This document shows, piece after piece, positions 24,634 through 34,067 of a DNA stretch of 64,000 nucleotides. Each line of letters opens with the position of its first letter. Position 1 is the first letter of the stretch. The position numbers were made by a program, and so were the translations under genes. The notes under the pieces are model-generated. The model was not told the origin of the DNA. It searched no databases and was given only the letters and a program-made list of their open reading frames with translations. Source of the DNA: JADKFD01 sp050250665 (GTDB taxonomy: Bacteria > Pseudomonadota > Gammaproteobacteria > Xanthomonadales > SZUA-5); contig JBFWOF010000029.1 of NCBI GenBank assembly GCA_050250665.1, positions 1 to 64,000 on the forward strand, written 5' to 3'.

Positions 24634-24908
24634 GAGGCCTCCAGCCGGCTGCGCCGCATCACCCACAGGCGCCCGATGAGCACGCCGGCGGCGGCCGACA
24701 ACAGGGTGCTGGCGCCCAGCCTGGCGCACAGATAGAAGAACACGGCGAGCAGCAGTATCCGGACCATCTGCACCAGCACGACCACTGGCTGGCCCGCCAG
24801 CAGACGCTCGGCTACCCAGCGCAGACTGCGGAAATGCAGCCAGCCCAGCGCCACGCCGGCCAGCAGCGCGCCACTCCAGAGGCCGGCGTTGGCAAGTACG
24901 CCGCTCAT
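24630..24908 (-). CDS. atpR: N-ATPase accessory subunit AtpR
   Basis: With the ATG at 24908 the product is 92 residues and its start overlaps the atpQ stop by 4 bp. It has three predicted membrane segments (about 8-25, 42-62 and 64-80) and matches the small AtpR protein found only in N-type ATPase operons between atpQ and atpB. AtpR is thought to help rotor assembly. The gene order gives much of the confidence. Confidence 0.85.
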   Translation of the reverse strand: MSGVLANAGLWSGALLAGVALGWLHFRSLRWVAERLLAGQPVVVLVQMVRILLLAVFFYLCARLGASTLLSAAAGVLIGRLWVMRRSRLEAS

Positions 24909-25192
24909 TGCTGATGCATCCAGCGCAGGGCCAGCCACAGGCCCAACGCCGCGCCGAGCATGGTCATGGCGGCAGTCAGGGTGATGCCGCCAGTGAGCCG
25001 ATGATCGAGCCAGTTGCCGGCGAGCACGCCGAGCAGGGTCGGCCCGACAATGATCCAGCCAAGCACGCCGATCTGGCCGAAGCGTCGGGCGAGCGAGGGT
25101 TCCGGGTCGCGCTCGCCCGCCTGCTGTCGCTGCTGGCTGCGACGTGCGGCCTCAGCCAGATGCGCCTTGGGTTCCTGATCCGCTGTGCTCAT
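24905..25192 (-). CDS. atpQ: N-ATPase accessory subunit AtpQ (AtpI-like)
   Basis: The 95-residue product has a charged N-terminal 35 residues and two membrane helices (about 43-60 and 70-90), as in AtpI/AtpQ proteins. GNWLDHRLTGG between the helices is the typical family segment. It probably assists c-ring assembly. It overlaps atpC and atpR by 4 bp each. Confidence 0.85.
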   Translation of the reverse strand: MSTADQEPKAHLAEAARRSQQRQQAGERDPEPSLARRFGQIGVLGWIIVGPTLLGVLAGNWLDHRLTGGITLTAAMTMLGAALGLWLALRWMHQQ

Positions 25193-25625
25193 TGGAAATG
25201 CTCCGCCAGCGCATCGCTGCCGGGTTTGGCGGCGAGGCGTTGCATCAGGCTGCGGATGGCCTGCGCCTGCAGGCGCGTGTGCTCGGCCCGCGCGGCTCGC
25301 ATGGCCTCATGGCGCACGGCCATCTGCGTGGTCACCAGCTGCTCCAGTGCCGCCAGATCGTCGCCGGTGACGGCCTCGCGGCAAGCCACCCGCACGTGCC
25401 GGCCGTCGACCACGCTGAACACGCCGCCGCGCAGCGCACAGTAATGCCAGACACCATCGGCCCGGCGCCAGCGCAGCACCGAGGCGCCCAGCACCGTCAG
25501 CAGACGCGTGTGTCCAGGCAGGATGCCGAAACTGCCGCTGGCGTCTTCGGCCCGCAGCGAATCCACCTCATCCGCCTGCAGCACGACTTCCAGCGGGGTG
25601 GTGATGATCAAGGACAGCAGCCGGC

Positions 25626-25629
<4 letters not shown>
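25189..25629 (-). CDS. atpC: N-type ATPase epsilon subunit
   Basis: The 146-residue product begins with the epsilon beta-sandwich (LSLIITTPLEVVLQADEVDS and GILPGHTRLLTVL), followed by two helices (about 90-140). Epsilon links gamma to the c ring and can brake the enzyme. In N-type operons atpC follows atpD at the head of the operon, as here, with a 4-bp overlap. Confidence 0.93.
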
Positions 25630-27056
<1,427 letters not shown>

Positions 27057-27148
27057 GAGCGTCGCAACCCGTTGTTGCGGTAATGGTCATTGTAGGCGCC
27101 GGGTCCACGGCCGACTTTGGCCTGCGACAAGGTCTGGTTTAACAGCCC

Positions 27149-27209
27149 GGGAATGACGGCTGTGGGCTTCGCGGGAATGACGTCCATGGCCATCGCGGGA
27201 ATGACGTCC
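27149..27209. repeat. short direct repeat upstream of the N-ATPase operon
   Basis: CGCGGGAATGACGTCC occurs at 27170-27185 and 27194-27209, with a shorter match (CGGGAATGACGG) from 27149, all in the 224-bp gap between atpD and the aldolase gene. It could be an operator series or a decayed repeat. Nothing else was seen in the gap. Confidence 0.45.
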
Positions 27210-27280
27210 CGTCGGCCAATGCAGCTCTGAATCCCGACATGATCTAATTCCGTAACCCACGGGACCGACAAAGGACTGCC

Positions 27281-27931
27281 TTGGAGCCAGCGAATCCGGA
27301 ATGGGCAGCCCGCCAAGCGCTGCTGGAAGCCGCTCGCGCCTTGCTGGGCGCGGGGCTCAATGGTGGCATGGCCGGCAACCTCAGCCTGCGCTTGGGCGAG
27401 GGCATGCTGATCACGCCCAGTGGCGTGCATCCGCGATCCATGCGCGCCGAGCAGATGGCACGGGTGTCTGCTGAGGGTCAGGTGGATGGTCCGGTTGTGC
27501 CGTCCAGCGAGTGGCGTTTTCATCTGGACCTGTATCTGGCGCGGCCCGAGGTGGGGGCTGTGGTGCACACTCACGCGCCCTTCGCCACGGCCCTGGCCTG
27601 CCAGCGCCGCGAGATTCCGCCTTTTCATTACACCGTCGCCCGCTTTGGCGGCGATCAGGTGCGCTGCGCCGGATACGCCACTTTCGGCACGGCGGAACTC
27701 TCGCAGACGGTCCTTGCCGCGATGGAAGGGCGCAGCGCCTGTCTGATGGCCAATCATGGAGCGCTGGTGATCGGCCGCGACCTGACCGAGGCCATGGACC
27801 GGGCGAGCGAGCTGGAGCAGCTCTGCCAGATCTACTGGCATGCCCTGCAGGGCGGTAATCCGGTATTGCTGGACGCCGAGCAGATGCAACAGGTGCACCA
27901 GCGCTACCGGAGCTACGGTCAGCCGGACTAG
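27281..27931 (+). CDS. class II aldolase, fuculose-1-phosphate aldolase-like
   Basis: The TTG at 27281 follows AAAGGA at 6-nt spacing and gives a 216-residue product, the normal length for FucA-type aldolases; no upstream ATG is available. Zinc ligands H96, H98 (VVHTHAP) and H159 (ANHGALV) and the catalytic-type acid E77 (PSSEWRFH) are present, as are the GNLSLR and TPSGVHPR phosphate-binding segments. It probably cleaves or forms a phosphorylated ketose, but a role in methylthioribulose dehydration or another sugar route is possible. Its TAG stop is the first CTAG of the 160-bp element that follows. Confidence 0.86.
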   Translation: MEPANPEWAARQALLEAARALLGAGLNGGMAGNLSLRLGEGMLITPSGVHPRSMRAEQMARVSAEGQVDGPVVPSSEWRFHLDLYLARPEVGAVVHTHAPFATALACQRREIPPFHYTVARFGGDQVRCAGYATFGTAELSQTVLAAMEGRSACLMANHGALVIGRDLTEAMDRASELEQLCQIYWHALQGGNPVLLDAEQMQQVHQRYRSYGQPD

Positions 27932-28087
27932 CAGCTTGTTGAAAAACTCCCTTCCGGGGAGTTTTTCAGGTCGGCGGTCCGGCGCAGGTCCGTACCGCCT
28001 CACGACAAATCAATCGCTTACGCGCTTGCTTCGTCGTCCCGGCCATCCCTGGCCGGGCTAGCAGGCTGTTTTTCAACAGCCTGCTAG
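27928..28087 (+). mobile_element. 160-bp MITE-like element, copy 1
   Basis: The element begins CTAGCAGCTTGTTGAAAAAC and ends with the inverse of CTAGCAGGCTGTTGAAAAAC, giving terminal inverted repeats of about 20 bp. CTAG is at both ends. The second copy (31348-31507) is inverted and matches at all but two of 160 positions by eye. No coding capacity is present. CTAG is a target favoured by some IS5-type elements, but no transposase is in the window, so the parent family is unknown. Confidence 0.8.
27942..27966 (+). terminator. bidirectional hairpin terminator inside element copy 1
   Basis: AAAAACTCC and GGAGTTTTT form a stem with a CTTCCGG-type loop 10 bp after the aldolase stop. The A tract and T tract make it effective on both strands. 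Confidence 0.75.
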
Positions 28088-28089
28088 TG

Positions 28090-29130
28090 CTACTCGACTT
28101 GCACCAGCACCTTGCCGCGGTGGACGCCGGTGAACAGTCCCTGCAGTGCGCTCGGCAGTTGCTCGAATCCTTGCAGCAGACTCTGTTCGAAGTGGATCTC
28201 GCCGGCCCGCACCCAGGGCTCGACCCGCGCCCGCATCTCGTCCATGCGCGCGGCAAAGTCGCGGGCGAGAATGCCCTGCACGCTGGCGCGCTGATACAGC
28301 AGATGATGCATCCAGCGCGGGCCGGTTTCGGGTTGGTCCAGGGCCCCTCCGTATTGACTGATCTGGCCGCAGATCACCACCCGTGCGCGCAGCGCGATCA
28401 GTGGCAGCACGGCATCGCTGATCCAGCCGCCGACATTGTCGAAATAGACATCCACCTGGCCGACCGCGGCGGCAATTGCTGCGCCCAGACTGGCGCTGTC
28501 GTGATGATCGCGATAGTTGATGGCCATTTCGGCGCCCAGCGTGTCGACCAGCCAGCGACACTTGTCGGCGCTGCCGGCGATGGCCAGCACCCGGGCGCCG
28601 GCCTTGCGGGCGAACTGCACCACCAGCGAGCCCACGGCGCCGGCGGCGCCTGATACCAGCACGACATCGCCGGGTCTGGGCCGTCCGGCTTCCATCAGGC
28701 CAAACCAGGCGGTGCGTCCGGGCATGCCGAGTACACCGAGCGCCGTGGTCACCGGCGCTGCCGCAGGATCCAGCCGCGTCAGCTCGGCATGATGTACCCG
28801 GGCATGGGTCTGCCAGCCGGAATAGGCCGACACCCAGTCACCGGGCACAAAGCCATCGGCGCGGCTGCCGAGCACCTGGGCGATGGCACCGCCGCCCTGA
28901 ACGGTGTCCAGCGGATGCGGCGCCTCCCAGGTCTGACTGAGTGCCTGCTGGATACGCATGTACGGATCCACGCTCAGGTAGCGGGCGGCGATCAGGACTT
29001 CGCCTTCGGCCAGTTCCGTGTCCAGACGGGTCGTCCGAAGTTCGTGGTGCTCGGGTCCCACCAGACCCTCGGGAACCCGCCGATAGATCCATTGGCGATT
29101 GACCAGGGTGTGGGGAATGGGCGTGTGCAT
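28090..29130 (-). CDS. MDR family NADP-dependent oxidoreductase
   Basis: The 346-residue product is a zinc-free medium-chain reductase of the leukotriene B4 dehydrogenase/CurA type. The N-terminal GroES-like part includes RYLSVDPYMRI. The Rossmann fold has VSGAAGAVGSLVVQFARKAG, then YFDNVGGWISDAVLPLI and the C-terminal GKVLVQVE. Such enzymes reduce the C=C bond of enones using NADPH. It is divergent from a LysR gene and probably under its control. It lies just inside the pair of 160-bp inverted elements. Confidence 0.9.
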   Translation of the reverse strand: MHTPIPHTLVNRQWIYRRVPEGLVGPEHHELRTTRLDTELAEGEVLIAARYLSVDPYMRIQQALSQTWEAPHPLDTVQGGGAIAQVLGSRADGFVPGDWVSAYSGWQTHARVHHAELTRLDPAAAPVTTALGVLGMPGRTAWFGLMEAGRPRPGDVVLVSGAAGAVGSLVVQFARKAGARVLAIAGSADKCRWLVDTLGAEMAINYRDHHDSASLGAAIAAAVGQVDVYFDNVGGWISDAVLPLIALRARVVICGQISQYGGALDQPETGPRWMHHLLYQRASVQGILARDFAARMDEMRARVEPWVRAGEIHFEQSLLQGFEQLPSALQGLFTGVHRGKVLVQVE

Positions 29131-29179
29131 GCTCGGTACCGCGTCGGGGACTGGAGGATCATTGTCCTGGGGCGTTCAG

Positions 29180-29203
29180 TTCCATGGAAGCGAATGTTTC
29201 GCT
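29180..29203. promoter_or_regulatory. candidate LysR operator between divergent genes
   Basis: The 107-bp intergenic region holds two adjacent dyads: TTCCATGGAA (29180-29189) and AGCGAATGTTTCGCT (29189-29203, 6-bp arms, 3-bp centre). LysR proteins commonly bind such dyads in the divergent promoter of their own and the target gene. Confidence 0.5.
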
Positions 29204-29237
29204 ACGATCATGTCTTTAACGGACACGATTGCCGGCA

Positions 29238-30140
29238 ATGGAACTCTCCGATCTGCGTGCATTCATGGCGGTGGCCCAGACTGAAAACCTGCCCAGCGCA
29301 GCCGCCCGGATGCATCTGACGCCCTCGGCGCTGTCCAAGACCATTCGCCGTCTGGAGCAGCAGTTGCGTATGCCGCTGTTCGATCGCGTCGGCCGTGGCC
29401 TGCGGCTCAACGCCGCCGGCAGTCGCCTGCGTGAGCGAGCCGCAGATCTGCTGCGACTCGAGACCGAGATCTGCGCCGAGTTCGTTGGTGTGGACAGCCG
29501 CTTCAGCTGTCGGATTGCCGCGGCTCCGGTGCTGCACTGGCGGTTCGGTGTGTGGACTGCCCGCTGGCTGGTGCAGCACTATCCGCAGGCCGATTTGGTA
29601 TTCCAGACCGGTTTCGATGCTCAGGCGCTGGCGATGTTGCTGGGCGCGGAGGTGGATTTTGCGCTGGTGACCAGTGCCGCGCTGGAGGCACTGCCGGCGA
29701 CCGTCACTGCAGCGCCGCTGGGCCAGATCAGCTTGCACCTGGCCTCTGGCCGGAGCCATCCGCTGCTCGAAGGTGCAAGTCATGTCCGTGTCCGCACGGC
29801 GCAGGTGCTGGAGCACGATTTCGCCTGTCCGCAGCGATCGTGGTTTGCCGGGATCGATCGCGGCAGTCGCAGCGATGGCTGGCGCGATGACCAGTTGCCG
29901 CGACGTATCCGCTACTGGATCGAGGATCTGCAGGTGCTGCTGGCGCTGGTGCGTGCCGGACATGCGCTGGCCTATCTGCCCGACTTCGCCCTGGATGATC
30001 CACAGCTGGGTCGGATTGAAGTCAGTGATTGTCCCTATCAATGCATCGAGTCGGTGTGGCTGCTGTGGCGCCCCAGCACGGCGCACGGCTGGCAACGCCA
30101 GCTGGCCGATGCCATGTCACAGATGCTGACTCCGGCATAG
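29238..30140 (+). CDS. LysR family transcriptional regulator
   Basis: The ATG at 29238 (MELSDLRAFMAVAQTENLPS) fits LysR better than the in-frame TTG nine bases upstream. The 300-residue product has the winged helix-turn-helix (about 1-60, SAAARMHLTPSALSKTIRRL) and a periplasmic-binding-like effector domain (about 88-295). It is divergent from the MDR oxidoreductase, the usual arrangement for a regulator and its target. The effector is unknown. Confidence 0.9.
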   Translation: MELSDLRAFMAVAQTENLPSAAARMHLTPSALSKTIRRLEQQLRMPLFDRVGRGLRLNAAGSRLRERAADLLRLETEICAEFVGVDSRFSCRIAAAPVLHWRFGVWTARWLVQHYPQADLVFQTGFDAQALAMLLGAEVDFALVTSAALEALPATVTAAPLGQISLHLASGRSHPLLEGASHVRVRTAQVLEHDFACPQRSWFAGIDRGSRSDGWRDDQLPRRIRYWIEDLQVLLALVRAGHALAYLPDFALDDPQLGRIEVSDCPYQCIESVWLLWRPSTAHGWQRQLADAMSQMLTPA

Positions 30141-30244
30141 TGGCCGGCATCGGCTGGCGGCTTCGGGTACGACCCATGGCACTGTCCCTTTGACCGCTGC
30201 GGCGCCAGCATCGGTGGATGAAGAAATCTGCAGCGAGGGGCCGT

Positions 30245-31351
30245 ATGCGCCGTATTTCGATTGCCCTGATCATGGCCTGTGGCATGGCTCTGGCGTGGTG
30301 GTGGACGCAGCACGAATCGCCGCCTGCAGCGCTGGACGTGCCTGCAACCGCGAGTCTGCCGCAGCAGCCGGCCGGCGCGATGCCGTCGACTGCAGGATCA
30401 AGCTCTGCCGTCACGGCGACTGAACAGCAGCGTGCCAGCACTGCCAGAGCGGATCGCGCAGCCACTGACAGCCCGGTAGCAGTGCCTGCGCCTCAGCAGC
30501 TGCCGGCGCCTGGATTGCCCTTGCGGGAAACCGCCGCGGAACTGCTGGCGGCCAGCCGCGCCGGTAGTTTGCCTGCCACCAGGCGCCTGCTGCGGGAGCT
30601 GACGGACTGCCAGCGCCAGCGTTGGGCCAGCATGCGCATGGACATGATGATCGCCTTTGAGGACTCGCCGCGCGCACATGCGCGGGGCGGTGAGCGCTTC
30701 CGCGAAGCGATGTCCTCGGCGGCAGCGACCGTGGCCGATCTGGCCGAGCAGTGCGCCGAGTTGCCCAGCGATTACGACGAGGCGATCTTGTTCGAAGTAC
30801 AACGGCGCGCCGCAGACGCCGGTGATCTGGCGGGTCAGCTGGCATTCGCTCTGGTGCCGGCGCTGTCTCTGGGCAAGTCACTGCAGCAACTGGACCGGCT
30901 CGAGGTCTACAAGGCCCGCGCTCCGCAGGCTTTGCAGGCGGCACTGGAGCAGGGCAGCGGCCAGGCCGTGGCCGGTTTCATGGATGCCTACGAGTACGTG
31001 TTCGAGGGCTGGCGCGGTCGGCCCGCCGAGGGCACCGCCATGCAGACCCAGGCGATCAAGAAGATGATGGAAGCGGTGCGGCCATTGACCCCGATTCAGC
31101 AGGTGCTGGGCGAAGATCTGCAGGCCGCCCATCGCTATGCGCTGCTGTGCAAGCGCGTTTGCAACGGTACCGATCAGGCCCGCGCCGAAGAGGCCATCGC
31201 GCGTCAGACCGTGGCGCTGGACCCGGCTCAGCGTCGCCAGGCGCGCGACGAGGCCGCCGAACTCTATGACCGCTATTTCCACGCCCAGGCACGCCCGGAC
31301 GATATCGATCTGGAAGCCATGCGCGATGCAGTTCTGGGCTTCAGGCGCTAG
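30245..31351 (+). CDS. unknown membrane-anchored protein
   Basis: The ATG at 30245 is favoured by GAGGGG eight bases upstream; an in-frame ATG at 30218 has no ribosome site. The 368-residue product begins MRRISIALIMACGMALAWWW, a membrane anchor or uncleaved signal. A Ser/Ala/Pro-rich linker (about 22-90) precedes an all-helical soluble domain (about 95-365) with three or four cysteines (DCQRQRW, EQCAELP, CKRVCNG). It is probably periplasmic. No family was recognised. Its TAG stop is formed by the first CTAG of the downstream 160-bp element. Confidence 0.7.
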   Translation: MRRISIALIMACGMALAWWWTQHESPPAALDVPATASLPQQPAGAMPSTAGSSSAVTATEQQRASTARADRAATDSPVAVPAPQQLPAPGLPLRETAAELLAASRAGSLPATRRLLRELTDCQRQRWASMRMDMMIAFEDSPRAHARGGERFREAMSSAAATVADLAEQCAELPSDYDEAILFEVQRRAADAGDLAGQLAFALVPALSLGKSLQQLDRLEVYKARAPQALQAALEQGSGQAVAGFMDAYEYVFEGWRGRPAEGTAMQTQAIKKMMEAVRPLTPIQQVLGEDLQAAHRYALLCKRVCNGTDQARAEEAIARQTVALDPAQRRQARDEAAELYDRYFHAQARPDDIDLEAMRDAVLGFRR

Positions 31352-31507
31352 CAGGCTGTTGAAAAACAGACTGCTAGCCCGGCCAGGGATGGCCGGGACG
31401 ACGAAGCAAGCGCGTAAGCGATTGATTTGTCGTGAGGCGGTACGGACCTGCGCCGGACCGCCGACTTGAAAAACTCCCCGGAAGGGAGTTTTTCAACAAG
31501 CTGCTAG
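31348..31507 (-). mobile_element. 160-bp MITE-like element, copy 2 (inverted)
   Basis: This is the reverse complement of the copy at 27928-28087, with two visible mismatches. It begins CTAGCAGGCTGTTGAAAAAC and ends GAGTTTTTCAACAAGCTGCTAG-like with CTAG. Its terminator stem is at 31469-31493. The two copies bracket 3.26 kb holding the oxidoreductase, LysR and unknown genes. Confidence 0.8.
31469..31493. terminator. bidirectional hairpin terminator inside element copy 2
   Basis: The same AAAAACTCC/GGAGTTTTT stem as in copy 1, here about 120 bp after the stop of the unknown gene. Confidence 0.65.
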
Positions 31508-31514
31508 TCCCATG

Positions 31515-31663
31515 GTCACGTAGTCCCTGCGGGACAACATGACCTACCAAAGCCGGGAGCGGCGGCGGAATGTAGGTCACGTTGGCCGCGCAGCGGGCTA
31601 CGTGACGGGAGCTTGCGTTGTCCCATTGTCACGTAGTCCCTTTGGGACAACGTGACCTACCAA
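31515..31663. repeat. three alternating copies of repeat family E (TCACGTAG...CTAC)
   Basis: Imperfect hairpins with consensus TCACGTAG-YCC-n-GG-CAACRTGACCTAC lie at 31515-31547, inverted at 31571-31606, and direct at 31629-31661. Two more copies are at 54388-54468. With element copy 2 they fill the 314-bp gap; no gene was seen there. Confidence 0.75.
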
Positions 31664-31665
31664 AG

Positions 31666-32760
31666 CTACGAGACCGCCGTACGACGGTTTTCGAGGAACA
31701 AGGCCAGCAGACTGGCTGCGATCGCCAGCGTGAAAGCCAGCACGCCCAGATTGATGCCCAGCAGCATCTTCTCGCTGCCGTCCGAGAGCACCATCGATCC
31801 CCCGTAGCCGGGGCTCAAGGCATGCGCGAGCAGGAAACCGCCGGTCACCAGGCCTGATAGCAGTGCCGCCATTCGGAGCTGGCCTCTGCGCCAGATCAGC
31901 CACAGACAGCAGAGGGCCAGTCCGCTATTGGTCGCCAGTTGCCAGACCTCATGCAGGCGCGCGTGGCCGGGCCACTCGGGGTTGTAGACATGGCTGGCAT
32001 TGATTTCGAGCATGGGTACCACCAGTCCGAACATCAGCACGCCCAGGCTCAGCAGCACACGCGCAGCCAGCCCGGGTGCAGTTGTCGATCTGCGAGTTGT
32101 GGATGGCGCTGGCAACGAGGGCACGCTGTTGGCGGAAATTGCTCGCGGGCCTGGCGCCAGCGGCGGGAGATCCTGATCCGGCCGCGGCATCCAATAGACC
32201 CTGGCGGTCTCCAGCCCTTCCACTGGCACGTCCACCGCGCTGCCGACATCCAATCCGCATTGTTCGCGAAAGCTCTCGCTCAGCAGCAGGTATTCGCGCG
32301 AAGGCACCGGGTTTTTCAGCAGACGATGGATCAGGATCACCGGTTCGCCGGCGAGTTCGGTGTATTGACGCCACTGGCGGATCGCAATTTCCCTCAGATG
32401 CACGAAGACCTTCAGCGACAGCCCCGAGATGTTGGCGCAGGCATCGCAATCGCAGTTCGAGCGCGCCAGTTGCAGCTGCTGGCGTTGCGCGTGAAAGGCC
32501 GCAAAGAAGCGCTGCGCCTGCTGATGCACATCCTGTGCAACTGCTGTGAGATCACCCTCGCTGCCGGCCTCGGCATGGAGCAGCAGTGCGTCGCCTTCGA
32601 ACTTGTTCAGCGACAGTGGATGCGCGGAACCCTCGACCACTGCCGTCAGCAGATCTGCGATGACCTGTTCGGCATGGACCAGCGCAATCTCGCGCTTGCG
32701 AATGAAATCGGTGTAGCCGCTGATATCGGCGATCACCAGGACGGCCTGGGTCAAACGCAT
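31666..32760 (-). CDS. DUF2652 (class III cyclase-like) protein with C-terminal membrane domain
   Basis: Residues 1-180 match DUF2652, a nucleotidyl cyclase-like fold: the two metal-binding aspartates of class III cyclases are present as D12 (IADISGYTDF) and D57 (KFEGDALLLH). A CDCDAC cluster lies near residue 105. The C-terminal half (about 225-360) has four membrane helices. It is the last gene of the arsM-arsS operon, 18 bp after the rhodanese gene. Many DUF2652 proteins lack cyclase activity, so a signalling role is a guess. Confidence 0.78.
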   Translation of the reverse strand: MRLTQAVLVIADISGYTDFIRKREIALVHAEQVIADLLTAVVEGSAHPLSLNKFEGDALLLHAEAGSEGDLTAVAQDVHQQAQRFFAAFHAQRQQLQLARSNCDCDACANISGLSLKVFVHLREIAIRQWRQYTELAGEPVILIHRLLKNPVPSREYLLLSESFREQCGLDVGSAVDVPVEGLETARVYWMPRPDQDLPPLAPGPRAISANSVPSLPAPSTTRRSTTAPGLAARVLLSLGVLMFGLVVPMLEINASHVYNPEWPGHARLHEVWQLATNSGLALCCLWLIWRRGQLRMAALLSGLVTGGFLLAHALSPGYGGSMVLSDGSEKMLLGINLGVLAFTLAIAASLLALFLENRRTAVS

Positions 32761-32778
32761 GGCTCGCTCCCTGCTGGA

Positions 32779-33261
32779 CTACCACACCGCCTGAACGTTG
32801 TCGGGTACGGCATTCCAGCGTCGGCCGTAGACATGCACGGCCTGCGTGGGCTGCCCTTTGAGATCGACCAGCTCGCCGCCAATTGCCAGCCAGGCGAGGA
32901 TGCCACCGCGCAGATTGACCGCATCGAAGCCGCGCTGGCGTAGCTCGCGGGCAGCTACGCCACTGCGCAGTCCTACGGTGCAATAGACCACCACGCGACT
33001 GCCGGCCGGAATCGAGTCGGCGTCGAAGATCGCGCCGGGTATGACCGAGACCTCGCGTTCGGCCTTGCTGCGCACGTCCAGCAACAGCGGCCGCGGTTGG
33101 GCGCGACGCAGCTGCTCGGCCAGGATGATCGGCACATCGGCTACCTGTGGTTCGATCGCCTGCACCAGTGCTTCAACCCGTTGTTTGAGCTCGGCGTTGC
33201 CTGTGGCAGTGGTGGGGCCCACCGTCAGGGCCAGCGCCAGTCCCAAGGCTGTCGCGATCAC
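32779..33261 (-). CDS. rhodanese-like domain protein, exported or membrane-anchored
   Basis: The 160-residue product has an N-terminal hydrophobic segment (MIATALGLALALTVG) and one rhodanese domain (about 45-150) with active-site C94 in VVYCTVGLRSG. Single-domain rhodaneses carry sulfur as persulfide. The ATG overlaps the DUF547 stop by 4 bp. Rhodanese genes recur next to arsS and DUF547 in other genomes as I recall, so a thiol or sulfur role in arsenic chemistry is plausible. Confidence 0.85.
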   Translation of the reverse strand: MIATALGLALALTVGPTTATGNAELKQRVEALVQAIEPQVADVPIILAEQLRRAQPRPLLLDVRSKAEREVSVIPGAIFDADSIPAGSRVVVYCTVGLRSGVAARELRQRGFDAVNLRGGILAWLAIGGELVDLKGQPTQAVHVYGRRWNAVPDNVQAVW

Positions 33262-34067
33262 GGCTGGCTCCGATTGATCGACCAGTCGTAGTCCAGGAAA
33301 TCGATGTCATATTCGCCCATCGACACCTTGCGCGCGGTGCTGTCGTCCATGCCCAGCTCCTTGCGGTAATGCGCCGCGAAGGAAGCCACCGAATCGGTGC
33401 CGCGGAAGGGGCGTTCGAAGTCCTCGCCGTACCAGTCGAAGATTTTCGACAGATACAGCACCTGCTTCATCTCGTCGAAGCGGTTGCGCGAGCGATCGCC
33501 CAGGAAACGTTCGGTCTGATCTTCCAGCTGGGCGTCGAGTTCAGCCGGTCGATAGGCCTCCGGTCGCAGCGCGGGGCAACCCACCGAGGCGCAGTTGACT
33601 GCGAAATGGATGCGGGGATCATCGTAATCGGCGGCGCCGCGGATCAGCCCATGTTCGATGCCGTCGAGGTTCTGTTCCTCGCCAAACAGGGTGAAGAAGC
33701 GCTTCTTCCACGGCGAGGTGAACAGCGAGCCCAGATCCTTGATTGATTCCGGGGTGGTCTCGGCGCGCAGGATCAGCTCGACGGTAAAGGCGTTGTAGGC
33801 ATTGATCAGAAAGGCGCGGCGCTGCGGTTTCATCCAGGCATCGAATTCGCGCCGCGGTACCGCGCTCAATTCTCCCAGATAAGCTCGCAGGATCGCCTGA
33901 TCGCGGCGCATGCCTTCGTAATCGACCTGACTGGCGTGCCCGTCAGCCGTCCACTGCACGTGCTTGGCCAGCAGACCGTTCCAGGTCGAGTGCTGCTGGT
34001 CAAAGCCGGTCTGCGCGCAGAGTGCGGTGCTTGCCAGCAGCAACAACAAGGCCAGCAGTCGGTTCAT
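33258..34067 (-). CDS. DUF547 domain protein, exported
   Basis: The ATG at 34067 overlaps the arsS stop by 4 bp and gives the signal peptide MNRLLALLLLLASTALCAQ. The 269-residue product has the DUF547 core: RRAFLINAYNAFTVELIL, IRGAADYDDPRIHFAVNCAS, GCPALR and FDWYGEDFE. DUF547 proteins resemble papain/transglutaminase-like folds with the Cys of HFAVNCASVGCP as a possible catalytic residue, but no activity is established. Its place between arsS and a rhodanese suggests a periplasmic role in the arsenosugar route. Confidence 0.88.
   Translation of the reverse strand: MNRLLALLLLLASTALCAQTGFDQQHSTWNGLLAKHVQWTADGHASQVDYEGMRRDQAILRAYLGELSAVPRREFDAWMKPQRRAFLINAYNAFTVELILRAETTPESIKDLGSLFTSPWKKRFFTLFGEEQNLDGIEHGLIRGAADYDDPRIHFAVNCASVGCPALRPEAYRPAELDAQLEDQTERFLGDRSRNRFDEMKQVLYLSKIFDWYGEDFERPFRGTDSVASFAAHYRKELGMDDSTARKVSMGEYDIDFLDYDWSINRSQP

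Noticed and set aside
31666..32760. Active adenylate cyclase
   Set aside because: The two metal aspartates are present, but the base-specifying Lys and Asp and transition-state Arg/Asn could not be placed; called only DUF2652.
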